Counted from the stretch's first letter, positions 33,799 to 47,530 are shown. The stretch: DNA of 64,000 bases from Pyronema omphalodes (GCA_024516155.1 JAJJXM010000017.1:124001-188000), one strand, 5' to 3'. A program made the numbers and translations. The notes: generated by a model not told the origin, from the letters alone.

Positions 33799-36769
33799 AT
33801 GACGGCAAACAACTCTGCAGCCGAGTCCGGCCATGCTCAAACTCGTGGATTCCATCCTCTACATACCAATAAGTTCCTAGGATCAGTACGGCCAGGGCTC
33901 GCAGCTTGGAGTCCTATGCTTGATCTTATTGTCGTTGCTACAACCCACGACAATGTACATCTCTATAGAATTAACGGACAACGTGTTTGGGCCGTTTCGC
34001 ACAGGCTGGGAAACGATGTCCAAGTTCAGCAATTCTGCTGGCGTCCTGACGGCAAGCCAATCTCTTGTCTGGATGTAATTATGAGTGTATCTAGCTGACT
34101 TTGTGTGCAGGCAAGATGCTCGCCATTGCATACAGCGACGGTTCCACACGGATACACGACGTAAACAACGGCAAGCCAATCCACTGTATCGTCTCTGAAA
34201 CCCCCGGGTTTGGCCAAGTTTCGTGCCTAGGATGGTTCGACAACCGTGAAGGAATGGCTGCTATCCGCCGACTTATGGTCCCCCAGGGCTCTTCGGATGA
34301 ATGTTCTATGGATTCCCTGTTTGACCTGGACATTGCTGCAATGCTTCCTCGGCTTAGTGCATTAGGATCTTCGGCAGGCCCGTAGGAAATCCTTTTCCAG
34401 TTAACCTCTACTGAAGCTCAGATATTGTGAATATAGGGAGAGCACCTTCAGCTCAAAGGCTACCCTAGACTCTTTGATCAATAACATCTCTAAGTCTAAA
34501 GAAGGTAACGTTTTAGATATCTTAGTGATTGCCGATGAGAACGGAAATATCATTATCAAGTGCGTCTGGACTTCCCGTGGGGTGATTAAATTTCCAACTG
34601 ACCGGCCGCAGTATATTCGAATCTTTTTTGATTGGCACAATGAGCCTCTCTTCACTGTGCCATCAATTAACGCCTGGATCGAAGGTAAGATTCCATCAGA
34701 CACTTTTGCACACCGGAATGGAATTGTCCCATTTCTCAGTCTTGGCATGAAAGAGAAGGTTGGTTATCGAAGATGCAGCAATAATCAAAGGGCTGTCAGC
34801 TCAATCAGTATCATTCTGTGCTGTGGTTGGGGCAGCAAGTCAGGACGCGCTAGACCCTGTTGACTCGCCGAAGCCAGGCCTAAGAAATGAGAACTGGGAA
34901 CAAACCCTTTTTGGTGTGCAAAAGTAGTGTGTATTTGAACCGTGAGCTGCTCTAACATTTAGTAGCTAATTCGCCAAGCGGCAACTCGAGACCTCACAAC
35001 CCAAGCTCTACTTCTTAGCGACTCTGGCACAGGAAACCTGTTATTTTCTACCATGGATATCCTTTTCATACAGCAATTTGGTAGATATTTATTCCAGTTG
35101 GCATCAACGTCCACTCGAGCCCAGTCTTTGATCAAATACATGCGTGAAACCATGGCCTCCATTGAGACTGAGTTTAAAACCATGAACGACCTGCAACAAA
35201 GATACATCAACATTATTGCCGAAGATGCTGAAAAAGCAGGTAGCAATGTTAGCTTGGAGTTCTTTGAATTCTTGGTCACAGCCGGGCCTAGTCCACACTT
35301 CAAAGAATGGTTGATGGATACGCTAGGAGAAAGAGTAGGACTACGCACGTCATAAGATAATGGGCTAGTGTTAACTATTTATAGGGCCAAAAACGATGGG
35401 AGAAGAGCTCCATAACTGGATATGAGACTTTGCGTAAATTGGTTCACGAGAATCTTTTGCCAACCTGCGAGAGATTGTCCTTATGTTTTTCCAGACTCCG
35501 GGGACTTGCAAGATGGTTCGTCTACTTCGAACATTGTTATAACAGCACTAATAGATAATTAGGAAAGAGAGTGGTAGTCCCCTGGGATTAGAGGCAGACG
35601 ATTTTACTCGTTGTCTGGAAGTGGTTTCAGCTATCACTTTCTTTGCACATGAATTCCTTATGGCTATTAACAGGGAGCTTGACCACTATAAAGCGTTTAT
35701 GAACTGGTTGCGACATGCACTAGACCAGTTAGCAACTATTATCAATATAGACGACAAGCCGGCCGAGGACCCACAAGTCGATACCCTTAAAGTCATGGAG
35801 TATTGTGAGAAATATGTTGCACAATCATCGCTGCTTCCCTTCATGAAGCGAGGAACAGAACCAGGTTTGAACTATTACAAAGAAAGGGGAGAAAACATTG
35901 GCGATCTGTACTCCAAGAACAAAGCAAAAGATCTTCCAGGTCTCACAGATCTGAATGAGTACCTCGAAGACCTCTGTAAGGCAGTGTTTGCCAAACCACA
36001 ACAATCCATGCGGCAACAGGTCCGGCTTAGTAAGCCGATATTGTTTAGCGAGGAGGAAATTCTCCATAAAGAGATATGGATGGTTGATAACGGGAAAAAT
36101 GCTGCCCTGGCATACATGTTCTTATATCCTGGAAACCAGGAGAGGGAAAAGTATGGTACGTATTACATACATGACTCCTGCTTTGAGATTAAGCAAAAGC
36201 CTAACATAATGCATGCAGCTCTTGTGGTACGCACCGAGATTAAAAATTTTGGCGGCCTCAGCTCAGCATCCAAAATAAGCTGTGCAAAAGTTGCTATTCC
36301 TAGAGATCAAGACCTTCAGGACGTTAGATTCATCGATGATAACTCGCTAATCATGGTTCTCTACGACAAGCGTAATAACCCATCAGAACCTTTCTTATCG
36401 ATGCCCTCGCTAACTATTGCAGAGAACAAATTCGGTGAACTAATGTCGGCTGATTATATCAAACTTGAGTTTGATGATGGTTTCATCCCCTACAAAACAA
36501 CGGAGAGCTTAACCTCATACGCCAAAAACCTCAAGATGCAAGAAATGCCCCAAATTGCTTTGAGATCATATGAAGGAAATAAGTGGACGCCATCTCAGGT
36601 GGTAGTAAACGGTAGTGAACGCCGCCGGATTGGATGTGTTATCGCAACTGACAAGATGAATTACACTGTCTTCGACCTGGACCATGATGAATATGAAGAA
36701 GAGGGGGCAGAAGAAGAGGGTGATGTTGATATCGAGGAAGAGGGAATAACGGAGATGGATCATCAATAG
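33799..36769 (+). CDS. APC4: Anaphase-promoting complex subunit 4
   Basis: Apc4 is a scaffold of the APC/C ubiquitin ligase that drives mitotic exit. Model join(33799..34051,34111..34381,34437..34559,34612..34684,34966..35334,35385..35515,35563..36769), 808 residues, all phases consistent. The N-terminal WD40-like block reads LAAWSPMLDLIVVATTHDNV and GKMLAIAYSDGSTRIHDVNN; the helical APC4 block reads IQQFGRYLFQLASTSTRAQS, then FKTMNDLQQRYINIIAEDAE and HFKEWLMDTLGERGQKRWEK. The C-terminus is acidic. The intron 34052..34110 uses a GC donor (G|GCAAGC...GTGCAG). The 281-base intron 34685..34965 is long and holds an open stretch, so an extra exon there cannot be excluded. Confidence 0.9.
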
Positions 36770-38778
36770 TAATGGTTAACCATTAGCTTATGTTTGCGGC
36801 AATGTTCGTATGAGTATGTTTTTATTCTTTTTTTATTCTTGTATCTGCATAGCGATAGGCGTTATGATACCATGGGTGGCATATAAAATACAACGGGCTA
36901 TTTATTTTCACTGGTGTTGATATTACGTGATCGATAATACTGAGGATGTGCCAGTTCATCACTTTGGAGCACAAACGATTGACAAACTGTGCGAGTACGA
37001 AGGACGTCGTCGCAGAGAAGGCTTGGCAGAGAAGTCCAGGCCTCATAACAGTAGGTCACGCCTGTGGACTCGGACAAACTGTGATGTGTGTGGCTGAGAT
37101 TAGTTGACACAAACTGTAGATTTCAGCATGACATCCATACGGAGAAAATATTATGCAAGAAAATACTTGTCATCAGGAACAACGTGCAGCAATAGAGTCA
37201 ACGTGGATATCGTGTGCCTTTTTGATGGGAGGGCACCATGCTGCGTTGGTTCAATCGTTGGAGAAAGTAATCACGGCCCAGTATTGACAGCTGGATTTTA
37301 CTAGAAGAATCACCGATGAAAGTCATCACCAGGTACCGTTGGACGACATGACTTTTATCCCCAAAACAAAGAGCTCTCTCTGAAAACACATGATGGATGC
37401 AAGATGAAAATAAAGTCTGAAAACAACATTATGGATTCAAAATGAAAAGAAACAAATCTGTACATACAGGGAAACGATGGTTCTGTACAGAGTCATAGCA
37501 TGCATTACATATTCAATCCCGTTAATCCCGATCTCAGTACCAGGAAACGGACACACAGAGTGAGACAGTCTTAATTCTGACGATTCGCGCTCATGAACCA
37601 CTGCACATCTGCTAGTTTACCCTGGATAAGTTATGGTTAACTGCAGGATGAGAATATGTACGGGGAATACTCGGAGCTTCTGTAGGCGTTCCATCACAAA
37701 GAAGGATAGAGTGGTTCACTCTAGGCTGGGGTTCAGTTGCTCACTGGGCTGAACATAGGGCAGAGAGAGTGCTGAAGCGATAGAACAAGCCAGCTAGAGC
37801 AATATTTATCGCTTTAGCTACCCTGCTTTTGGAAATTCCTCCTGGTATGGTGCACCATGAAGGTATTTCCTTTTTTCCTTTGTCGATGGTTCTCACGATG
37901 CCGTGGGCTTTCTTTTGTCTTCCCCCACTTTCGAGGGGGTGACTAGGCCACCGCTGCTGGTCACTCTATTGGCTGCTTGCCTCATGACTCGCAAAGACAA
38001 ACTCCGTCTTCAGGCACCCGCTGCGGTTTCTAGAGCCAGAGTCTAAACTCAGAGAGAGCCTCACTTGAGATTTCGTCTTTGTTTTCTATCGTCCTGCAAA
38101 AACATTCTCAACCCCACTGAGACCCCTTAAGCGTCATCCTTTGCAACACCATCACTGCCGCCACCATCACACCCCCGCCTTCACCCCCCCACCAACCATC
38201 CACCCAGAAGTGATAGCCCGCGCTCAAGAACCACTGTCATCTCCAAAATTGGGGCTTTCTGTCTGTAGCAATTTTTCTTCTCTTGCAGCAATCGTCGTTC
38301 ATCGAGGATATCTGCCGCCAGAAGTCTTGGCATCAACATTCTCGCGTTCTCCGCCGTACGCAAATCGCAGGTTCGTTAGTCGCAGCCCCCCCCCCCCCCC
38401 CCGACAATCACTTTCCCCCACCACCACCTCCCCACCCATCCCTCATCCCTCCAACCACCACCCGTGCGGTCTAACTGCGAAACAACATCCAATCTACTAC
38501 CGCTTCGCCGCTCGCGTTATAACTCTGGTTTTCTACTTGTGTTGATCACTTTTCCATCATCCAGGACCTAAGGGAACAGTGTAACGTCACTGTTACAGGG
38601 GACTCCCGCGTCAAAATCAAACCTCCGACTATCAACACACCAGCCAGCCAGCCTTGTCGGTACTCTTCAACGTCCGCTTCAGCCGTTCATCTCCACCGAA
38701 CCCTCAACTAGCCCTTCACCAGTGAGAGCAGTTATAGAAAATCCCGACTTCCATCATCTTTTATATTAGACTTCCATC
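36770..38778. other. 2.0 kb intergenic region with no gene seen
   Basis: Between APC4 and KAP95. The first 1.2 kb is AT-rich; two imperfect copies of a block around CTGAAAACA...ATGGATGCAAGATGAAAA occur at about 37380-37450. From about 38100 the sequence becomes C-rich with a run of 17 C at 38386-38402, likely a pyrimidine-rich leader of KAP95. The 134-codon frame at 38141 is a low-complexity Pro/His frame and not convincing. Confidence 0.5.
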
Positions 38779-41736
38779 ATGAACGTGTCCGAAGTTCTCG
38801 CAAATACTCTCTCTCCCGGTGAGACTCCCGTGGTCTTTGCTTATAATGGCATAGCCATCGTCCTGGTGGGAAATGTACTGACTGTTTTTGTCTGTAGATG
38901 CCGCCGTTCGTGATGCTGCTGAGAAGCAGCTATCGACGGCCTCGGAGACGCATTTCGTAAGGATTCCGATATCTCTGCCCCGCGGGGCAACTCGAACTAA
39001 ACGTTAACATCTTACAGCAAGATTACTTGCACATGTTGTCTGCGGAAATGGCCAAGGCAGATGCTCCTCAGCAAATTCGTATTGCTGCCGGTCTTGCCTT
39101 GAAGAACGCGGTTTCCGTGAGAGACCGAACTCGATTGACTGAGCTACAAACCAAGTGGCTCACCACAGTTGATCCCGCCATCAAAGTACAAATCAAGGCA
39201 AACGCTTTGCAGACCCTCCAAGCAGAAAATGTTCGTGCCGGAACTTCGGCCGCTCAGTTCATCGCCGCTTTGGCTACCATTGAGCTACCTAGAAACGAGT
39301 GGCCAGAGCTTATGCCGGCATTGGTGCGAAACGTTGGAGAGGGTTCAGATTCTCTCAAGCAGTCATCTCTAACGACCATTGGTTACATTGCGGAATCGGA
39401 GGATCCAGATCTCAGAGAGAGCTTGAGCCAGCACTCTAACGCAATTCTTACTGCCGTCGTCCAAGGTGCTCGCAAGGAGGAGACCAACAACGATGTGCGA
39501 CACTCAGCTATGGTTGCCCTTGGTGACTCTCTTGAGTTTGTTCGGACAAACTTCGAGAACGACGGAGAGCGGAACTACATTATGCAGGTTATTTGCGAGG
39601 CTACACAGAGCCCTGACTCCAGGATACAGGCAGCTGCTTTCGGTTGCTTGAACAGAATTATGAGCTTGTACTACGACAAGATGAAGTTCTACATGGAGAA
39701 GGCACTCTTCGGACTTACCATAGTGGGTATGGGCCGTGAGGAAGATGAGGTCGCTAAGCTTGCAATTGAGTTCTGGTGTACTGTTTGTGAGGAGGAAATC
39801 AGCATTGCTGAGGAGAACGAGTCGGTATTATACCCCCGATCTTCAGTTTGAAAATCGTAGTTACTGACTATTCTGTAGATGGTAGCGGAGGGTGTGACCG
39901 AGTTGCGACCATTCTTCAACTTTGCTGGTATTGCCACCCGCGAGGTCGTTCCTGTTCTTCTCGAGCTCCTCACCAAACAGGACGAGGATGCTGCAGATGA
40001 CGAGTACAACACTGCTCGTGCCGCATACCAGTGTCTGTCTTTGTACGCTCTATGTGTCGGTGGAATGTTGATCAACGATGTTTTGCAGTTCGTCGAGAGC
40101 AACATCCGCAGCGAGGACTGGCACAAGCGTGATGCCGCCGTCTCTGCCTTCGGTGCCATTATGGAGGGACCCGAGCTTAAGGTCCTTGACCCTCTTGTCA
40201 AGCAGGCACTACCCGTTTTGATCACTATGATGGATGACCAGGTCTTGATGGTTAAGGATTCCGCCGCCTACACTCTCGGAAAGATCTGCGAGCAGTGTGG
40301 ATCTGCAATTGACCCTCAGCTTCACCTTCCTAGCTTAATTCAGGCCCTCTTCTCTGGACTCAAGGACAGTCCCAGAATGGCCAGCTCCTGCTGTTGGGCC
40401 CTGATGAACTTGGCGGACCGTTTCGGACGTGATGCTACTGATATCGGAGAGGAGAACGCTTTGTCCAAGTACTTCAAGGACAGTGTCAGCGCTCTTTTGC
40501 AGACCACTGAGCGGTAAGCTTTACCCTAATATTGTTATTACAATGACTAATAATTTCGACTAGTGCCGATGCCGACAACCAGCTTCGTACCGCTTCCTAC
40601 GAGGTGTTGAGCTCTTTTGTCTCCAACGTTGGAGATGATGAGATGTCCTCTGTTGCCCAGTTGTGCAACGTCATCTTGGAGCGCCTTGAGAAGACCATCG
40701 AGCTCCGTACACAGATCGTCAGCGCTGACGACCGCAACACTTTGGAGGAAATGCAGACTAGTTTGGCTGTTGTCATGGCTACCATCACCCACCGTCTCGA
40801 CAAGGAGATCAAGCCCCAGGCGGACCGTATCATGCAGGTGTCTCTCCACATCTTGAACAACCTTCCCCCTAACTCATCCGTTCCCGACGCTATTTTCGGA
40901 ACCGTTGGTGCTCTTGGAAACGCCCTCGAGGAGGACTTCGCCAAGTACATGGAGGCTTTCGTCCCCTTCATCTACGCTGCTCTCGCCAACCAGGAGGAGC
41001 AGCAGCTCTGCCACATGGCCATTGGATTAACCAGTGACATTGCCCGTAGCATCGGCGAGAACATCGCTCCTTTCTGCGACCACTTGATGAACCACCTCTT
41101 GAACAACTTGCAGAGTAACACTCTTAGCCAGCAGTTCAAGCCCGCCATCCTTCAGTGCTTCGGAGATATTGCTCAGGCAATCTGCGGCCACTTCGAGAAG
41201 TACCTCGATGTTGTCATGGGTGTTCTCCAGCAGGCTTCCGGTATCACCGTTAACTCTGAGACCAACTACGAGATGTTGGAGTACGTTATTGCCCTCCGTG
41301 AAGGTATTATGGATGCCTACGGAGGAATCATCATTGCTATGCGCAGCGGTAACAAGGGTAAGAAAACTCGATGTTCATCTGTTTATGGCTATACTAATTG
41401 TTGATTAGCCAATGTCTTGGCTCCTCACATCCAGCACATTTTCGGATTCTTGTCCGTCATCAACTCCGACCACAACAAGACTGAGCCCTTGATGAGATCC
41501 GCCATGGGAGTCATTGGGTATGTTACTACCTATTCGAGATGAAAACCTGTCTAACAGTTTTTAGTGACTTGGCCGACGCATTCCCCAACGGCGACATCGC
41601 TCAGTACTTCCGTGCCGACTGGATCATGTCCATGATCCGGGAAGTCCGCACTAACCGTGAATACTCTGGCCGCACCATTGACACCGCAAGATGGGCACGT
41701 GAGTTGGTCAAGCGCCAGCAGCAGCACGCTGCTTAG
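38779..41736 (+). CDS. KAP95: Importin subunit beta-1 (Kap95)
   Basis: Karyopherin that carries importin-alpha/cargo through nuclear pores and releases it on RanGTP binding. Model join(38779..38818,38898..38956,39018..39824,39879..40513,40564..41357,41409..41517,41565..41736), 871 residues, the normal length. It is a solenoid of HEAT repeats. Landmarks: QQIRIAAGLALKNAVSVRD, WLTTVDPAIKVQIKANALQT, the acidic loop DEDAADDEYNTARAAYQCL, LVKQALPVLITMMDDQVLMV, MASSCCWALMNLADRFGRD, and SMIREVRTNREYSGRTIDTA near the end. Codon use is strongly biased (GGA, TTG, CTC, AAG), as expected for an abundant protein. Introns interrupt the 5' end most, with a 13-codon first exon. Confidence 0.96.
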
Positions 41737-42707
41737 ATTGGGAAGGCGAAATAAAAACTTTTTAGAAGGCGCTCTGGCAGATGTTGAATGTCTTTTGTGT
41801 GGATTCTATTTCATTGTCCTATATCGGTTGGTTGGGGTTTGGTTGCCTAGTGCTTGTGTTTTTTTTTTCTGGTATCCTTTGCTTTGCAATGGTTTTTTGT
41901 CGTTTGTTTTTGTTGACGGCACGAGTCTTTTTATTTTTCCCCGATTGCTCTATAGGGAGGAGTTAGTGTCCCTATTCCTGTTTGTTTGTCTGCATCATCC
42001 CTGGCACCCTCTTTGCCCCATCACATCACCCGCTGTCCCATAAAATCCCCTCCCCAATTCCCCATACCCTCTTCCTGATAGTTGCGTATCACTTACACTG
42101 GTTCATGTTATAACAAAGAGACTCGCACATACACCGGGATGTTATTACCCTATTATATTGCACGACGTCTATGTATGTGATGCCCCAAAATGTACCCTAA
42201 TGTATTTCCCTCACCTTCTGTACCATTTGACCCCTCCTCTGTACTCTATTGTGGTGTCGTGTTCTGGAACATCTTCAACATTATGCCCTCCTCTGCATTA
42301 GCCCCAGAATGTCGGGTTAATGCACATAATTAAACTGTGCGATGCATGGTAAAGCTAGAATAATTGTGCCGTAAACAAGTGATTCGCGTGTGTCAAATTG
42401 GTGGTTGCTATTTCCAAATTGTAAACGGGACATCGCGGGGCTGAGGGGCTGCAGTGCGGGGTGAGTGATAGCTTTTGACCCTGGCACGGCGTTGCGTTGC
42501 GCTATCGGACCTCCCCTCCATTGCGCGCTAAAGCTTGTGCTCTCTATTGCTATTGAGCCGCAACTTCGACCATTGAACCTGCAATCCACCACCAGCCAAC
42601 CAACAATCCCGTCACGAAACCCGCTTCCATCATCCTCCATCATCAACTCCATCACGGTCGAAGCCATCCCTCTCAATCCCAAATAAAGCTTCCGCCAGCA
42701 AATCACC
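41737..42707. other. Intergenic, no gene seen
   Basis: 3' region of KAP95 (T-rich at 41850-41950), then the leader of the proteasome gene. A 144-codon minus frame at 42317..42751 overlaps the next gene's first exon and has no motif. Confidence 0.5.
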
Positions 42708-43733
42708 ATGTCGGGTTCGTCGAAAACAGCGTGAAACGCACCCCCGGCCATAGCTAACCTACCTCACAGGAAGCGCCGGTTTCGACAGACACATCACCAT
42801 CTTCTCTGACCAGGGACGATTGTACCAAGTTGGTTTGTTTCCTTGAGCTGTATGGGATCGGCAGGAGGCTAAGCGAGGGGAACAGAATATGCTTTCAAGG
42901 CAATCACAGCAGCCAACATCACCTCCATCGGTGTCCGCGGAAAGGACTGTGCCGTCGTAATTTCTCAGAAGAAAGTTCCTGTTCGTTTACCTGGACGAAT
43001 CTGCGATCTGAATTTGAAGATATTAATAATAAATAGGACAAGCTTCTCGACCCCGCCTCCGTTACCTACATCTTCTCCATCTCCCCCTCAGTCGGATGTG
43101 TCATGACCGGAAGCATCGCAGACGCCCGCGCGGCTGTTAACAGAGCCCGTGCTGAGGCTGCCGAGTTCAGATACAAGTACGGATACGAGATGCCGTGTGA
43201 TGTTCTTGCGAAGAGGCTGGCAAACATCAACCAGGTTTACACACAGAGGGTGAGTTTTGCGCGTTGGAGCTTGCTGGGGTGTGTTAGTTAGAGCGCGGCC
43301 AGAGTGGTAGCGAGGATACACATCGAACTAGCAAGTTGGAGTACGTCATGATGCTAATGGAAATCAGGCTTACATGCGCCCATACGGTGTGTCGATGACG
43401 TTGATTTCGGTCGATGACGAGTTCGGCCCCCAGCTCTACAAGACCGATCCCGCAGGATACTACGTCGGTTCTAAGGCAACAGCATCAGGTCCCAAGCAGC
43501 AGGAGGCTATGAACTACATGGAGAAGAAGTTGAAGAACAAGGAGTACGCAGCTGGAGACTGGAAGGAGGTTGTCGAAACTGGTATTTCCGCATTAAGCTC
43601 AGTATTGAGTGTAGATTTCAAGAAGGGAGAGGTTGAGGTTGGTGTTGTTGGTATCGATGGAAACCCAGCATTCAGAAAACTCACTGAGGAGGAGATTGAT
43701 GAGCGTCTACAGGCTATTGCTGAGAAGGATTAA
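42708..43733 (+). CDS. SCL1: 20S proteasome alpha subunit, PSMA6/Scl1 type
   Basis: Structural alpha-ring subunit of the 20S proteasome. Model join(42708..42714,42770..42832,42886..42980,43037..43249,43368..43733), 247 residues. The first exon is seven bases (ATGTCGG) and joins to give [20 protein letters not shown], the alpha-type N-terminus that closes the gate. Diagnostic motifs: [38 protein letters not shown]-like [40 protein letters not shown], and [18 protein letters not shown]. The DKLL and GYYVGSKA features point to the alpha-1 (PSMA6) paralogue. All splice phases agree. Confidence 0.96.
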
Positions 43734-44785
43734 ATGGATTAAAGGCGTTAAGAAGACATGATATCAATGTTTAAATGCAATTTCAAAAGGAAATTCGATT
43801 AGCTCCACATGGTTACGAATTAATGCAACAAAAACTGGTACTCCATGTATTGGCTCGAAGTCGGAGGCCGAGTGATAGTGAATGTAAACTTTCTTCGTGT
43901 ACCTAGACTAGACATTCAAGAAAGAACCAACTGTTCCAAGTGCCAATGGCTCCTCTTCACGGGTCATGGAAGACAGAAACTACTATTCTTCTAGCGTCAT
44001 AACAACGCGCCAAGGTCAGGCGTTTGGTATTTACTCAGCCTAAAACCTTTAATAAATTGCCAGACCGATGTTACCTGGTGCCTTGATCGAAGATAGTTTA
44101 TATTGAATATGGATTCTATGCGTTCAGATGAAATATATCTTTCAATATGGATACCTTTCAATGGTCCTCCATGTGGAGAGTCACCTATCTGATGATCAGG
44201 GTTTGTAGCCCGGTAGACGGCGAATACGATGCAAGCGAGTGACCTAGGCCAAAGCCCTAAGTAAGTACCTTCCTACTACTATGGTTTATTAATTCGAAAC
44301 GCCCCGCCTCTACGGATCCTCCGCAACGCCCGCATTCCGACAAAATATGTCTGCAGGACCAGGGAGTTGCATAATTAGCAGGTTCTTGCCAATTCGGTGG
44401 CCAAAAATAAACTCCATAATCTTCACGAACATACTTCATCCCTTTATTCATAGCCTCCGTAATTGAATTGTTTCCTTTCGTTGATTTTTTTGACTTTGTT
44501 GGGCTTTGTTGAACTTCATCATATCCACATCACAAGACCGCCACTGCTTGCGCACACCACATAGCCGCCGCGCGTCCATAGGCCACTGAAAACTAGTTGT
44601 ACTCATAACTCGCAACGTAGATGAGCATCGGAGGGGCAGTGTCAACTAGCGCCAAGAAACACGAGCATATATATCCTGGTTACTCAACCTGTCAGACTGA
44701 CATAACTATTCGCATTTCCCTCCTCTCATCCTTCATCTCTTTCTTGTACGACAAGAATCTACACTCTCACATAACCACCGGCATA
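43734..44785. other. Intergenic, no gene seen
   Basis: About 1.05 kb. Frames such as 44257..44451 and 44448..44645 (minus) and 44621..44869 (plus, overlapping the next first exon in another frame) lack motifs. Confidence 0.5.
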
Positions 44786-46309
44786 ATGGAAAAACGATTT
44801 AAGAAAGTCTTCACGTCTGTGAAGTCTCGCGTCGAGAATGGTAAGACATACTCCGATTCTCCGGCTTAGCTTGAGGAGCTCTAGCTAACTCCTCTTTACA
44901 GTCGGAAGCTCCCACCGTCACAGCGGAAGCAAGAGCAACGACCAGCACACAGCCAGTTACAATATCAACGGAATAACTCCTAATGATGGTTCTTCAGAAG
45001 GGACCCTATTATATGAAATTGTAACCCTCTCCCCTCCTCTCAGACTTACTTCATTCCCATTGCTAATACCCCTCAGCAAGCCTTCTGCGAAACCAGCAGC
45101 CCTAGCAATCCAAATGCCGGCGAAGAATTCCTCCACCTCCCCGCGATCGTCGACCTCGCCGAGTCTACCCCTACAATGTGCGCCTTAGCCGCCACAGCAA
45201 TCCGGCGGAATCTAGACGTTAAAAACATCTCCCGTCCTCACGTACAATACAACAGCATAATGCTTATCCGTATCCTATCCCAAAACCCCGGTCCTATATT
45301 TACCAGAAACCTCGGAGAACAGAAATGGGTTACCACTGTCAAAGAGCTTCTACGGCAGGGAAGGGATCCATCTGTACACCAAATCCTCTGTGAAACACTA
45401 GAAAACTTCGCCATTGAACCGGAGCGTATTGCAGACGAGAGCTTAAATGGGTTGAGAGAACTCTGGGCGAAGGAGAAAGGAAGCAGAGGCCATGGAGGAC
45501 AACAGCAAAACCAGCAACAAATGCCCATCCAACCCCTCGTAATGCCACCCTCCATGACGATACCTGAACACCAAGCACCCCCCGCTCTTCCCTCTCCTCA
45601 TGAACTAGCCGCCAGAATCTCCGAAGCCAACACCAGCGCAAAACTATTACAACAACTTGTCCAATCCACGCCAGTTTCGGAAGTCACAACCCATGAATTA
45701 ATCCAAGAATTCAAAGACCGCTGTAAACTAGCCCAGAGATCAATCCAGGGTTATATCCAAGCCGATCCTCCAACGGATGTAGAAACTCTTACTACACTGA
45801 TAGAAACAAACGAGCATCTGTCAATGAGTTTACAGAGCCTGAAAGAGGCTGTACAGAAAGCAAGGAATCTGACGGCTCAAAATCAGAATGATCCTTTCGC
45901 TGATCCGGTTGGTTCTTTCGGAGAAACTGGGCTAGGTGTAACTACCAGTGGTTCAGGAGCAGGTGTATCCTGGGGAATTCCCGGGGCGCCTGGACCGTCT
46001 GGATCTGGGTCGGGGTCTGGAGGAGCATCCGGGTTAGGAGTACCAGGTCCATCAGGAGCAGCAGGCCCATCAACACCCTACAACTCCAGCGAACCCCCAT
46101 CCCACGTAGCAGCCTGGGTAGCCTCCCAACAAAACCACGTACCCCAACAGCAACAAGATGGGAAACTAATCGATACAACCACAAATTATCAGGCTCCTTA
46201 TATGCCCGCTGAAACTGCGGGTCCGGTTACTATGCATGCGGCTTTGGCACCGGGGGAAGAGAGACTGGAGAGACTGGAGAGTCCGGTTGGTCCTGTTGTA
46301 AGTTCTTGA
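44786..46309 (+). CDS. VHS-GAT domain endosomal adaptor (Lsb5/GGA-like)
   Basis: Such proteins bind ubiquitin and Arf-type GTPases at endosomes or the cell cortex. Model join(44786..44840,44902..45020,45077..46309), 468 residues. A VHS domain spans about residues 50-170: LLYEIQAFCETSS, DLAESTPTMCALAATAIRRN, VQYNSIMLIRILSQNPGPIF and VKELLRQGRDPSVHQILCET. A GAT helical bundle follows at about 235-320: ISEANTSAKLLQQLVQSTP, HELIQEFKDRCKLAQRSIQG and LIETNEHLSMSLQSLKEAVQ. The C-terminal part is Gly/Pro/Ser-rich and has no visible gamma-ear, so Lsb5 is a closer match than GGA. Function is inferred from the domain pair. Confidence 0.87.
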
Positions 46310-46434
46310 TTACATCCGGGGGTGGTGGGGGGGTTGGGCGGGGCGGGGGGGGGGGGGGGGTTGGAGAGGATGGTGGAGAAGAGTGGGTTTGGATATGTGC
46401 TGATGTGGGAAATTGATATAGGCGCCGAATCAGC

Positions 46435-46475
46435 GGAATTAGGAACTAGGAATTAGGAACTAGGAATTAGGAACA
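46435..46475 (+). repeat. Short tandem repeat, 14-base unit
   Basis: About three copies of AGGAACTAGGAATT in direct order, noncoding. Confidence 0.75.
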
Positions 46476-47530
46476 GATATAGGCCGGGGAAGAGGGAGGG
46501 GCAGAGGGAGAGAGGGGTTGAAACAATATGAGCACGATGAATAACCTTATCCAACGATGATGGTTGTGTTTATGAAGAATTTTGGTTTTGTAACTGTGTT
46601 GATTTGTGTTTTTGTTTAGTTGACTTTTTTGATTGACTTTTTATTTTTGGCGTTGGAATTTGGAACTTGGAAAAGGTAGTGATTTGGGGGGCTTGATGGG
46701 TTTGCGGATTTAAGGGGTTTGTGATATGATATGATATACGTATGATATATGATACCTTGATTAAACTGGATTCACTGGATTTATGGGATTGATATATTGA
46801 TATATTAGTTTTTAGTTTTTTGTTTTTTGTTTTTTGTTTGTTTCCATTTTGTTTTCATTTTGTTTGTTTGTACGGTTTGTATTTCCAGCTTCCATGTTTT
46901 GCTTTATTAACCACCCAGCCACCCAGTAGTACAATATAAAGATCTCATGATGAACACCGAGGGAAAAAATATATATACCCTACACCCATATACCCTACAT
47001 CCATTATAACTCAGCATCAAGTCATGTATGAACTTATTCATCTCTCTACTTGATACTCGACCTGGTGTCGGTGCTGGTGGGTGTAGCTTGTTGTTTGTTG
47101 CTTGTTGTTTGTTGCTTGGTGAAGGTTTATGGTTATGTTTATGGTTATGGTATGTTTCTGTATGCATTTTATGAAGAGTTGGTTGCTTACACATATCAAT
47201 ATCGATGAATAGAGGGATAGAAGGATAGATGAATAGAGGGATAGATAATATATATAAAAAAATAAAAAATAAAAAAAATAAAAAATGAAAAACTACTTTA
47301 CAATTCTGCTCCTCCCCAAAGAAAACACAAACAAACAAACCGCTCCAAAAAGTTTCTCATAATCATAATCTCATAAACAAAAACAAAAACTGTCCGAAAA
47401 CAATCCATAAACACGGCGGTTATAACCTGCCATGCCCCGTCGGACGATTATTATATCCCTTCTCTTCTTGTTAGTTTACTTTCGCTATATTCCCTTTATC
47501 CTCTCTACTGCCTTATCCTCTCTACCCCCA

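Noticed and set aside
38141..38545. 134-codon Pro/His/Ser-rich frame before KAP95
   Set aside because: Derived from C-rich leader sequence and a run of 17 C.
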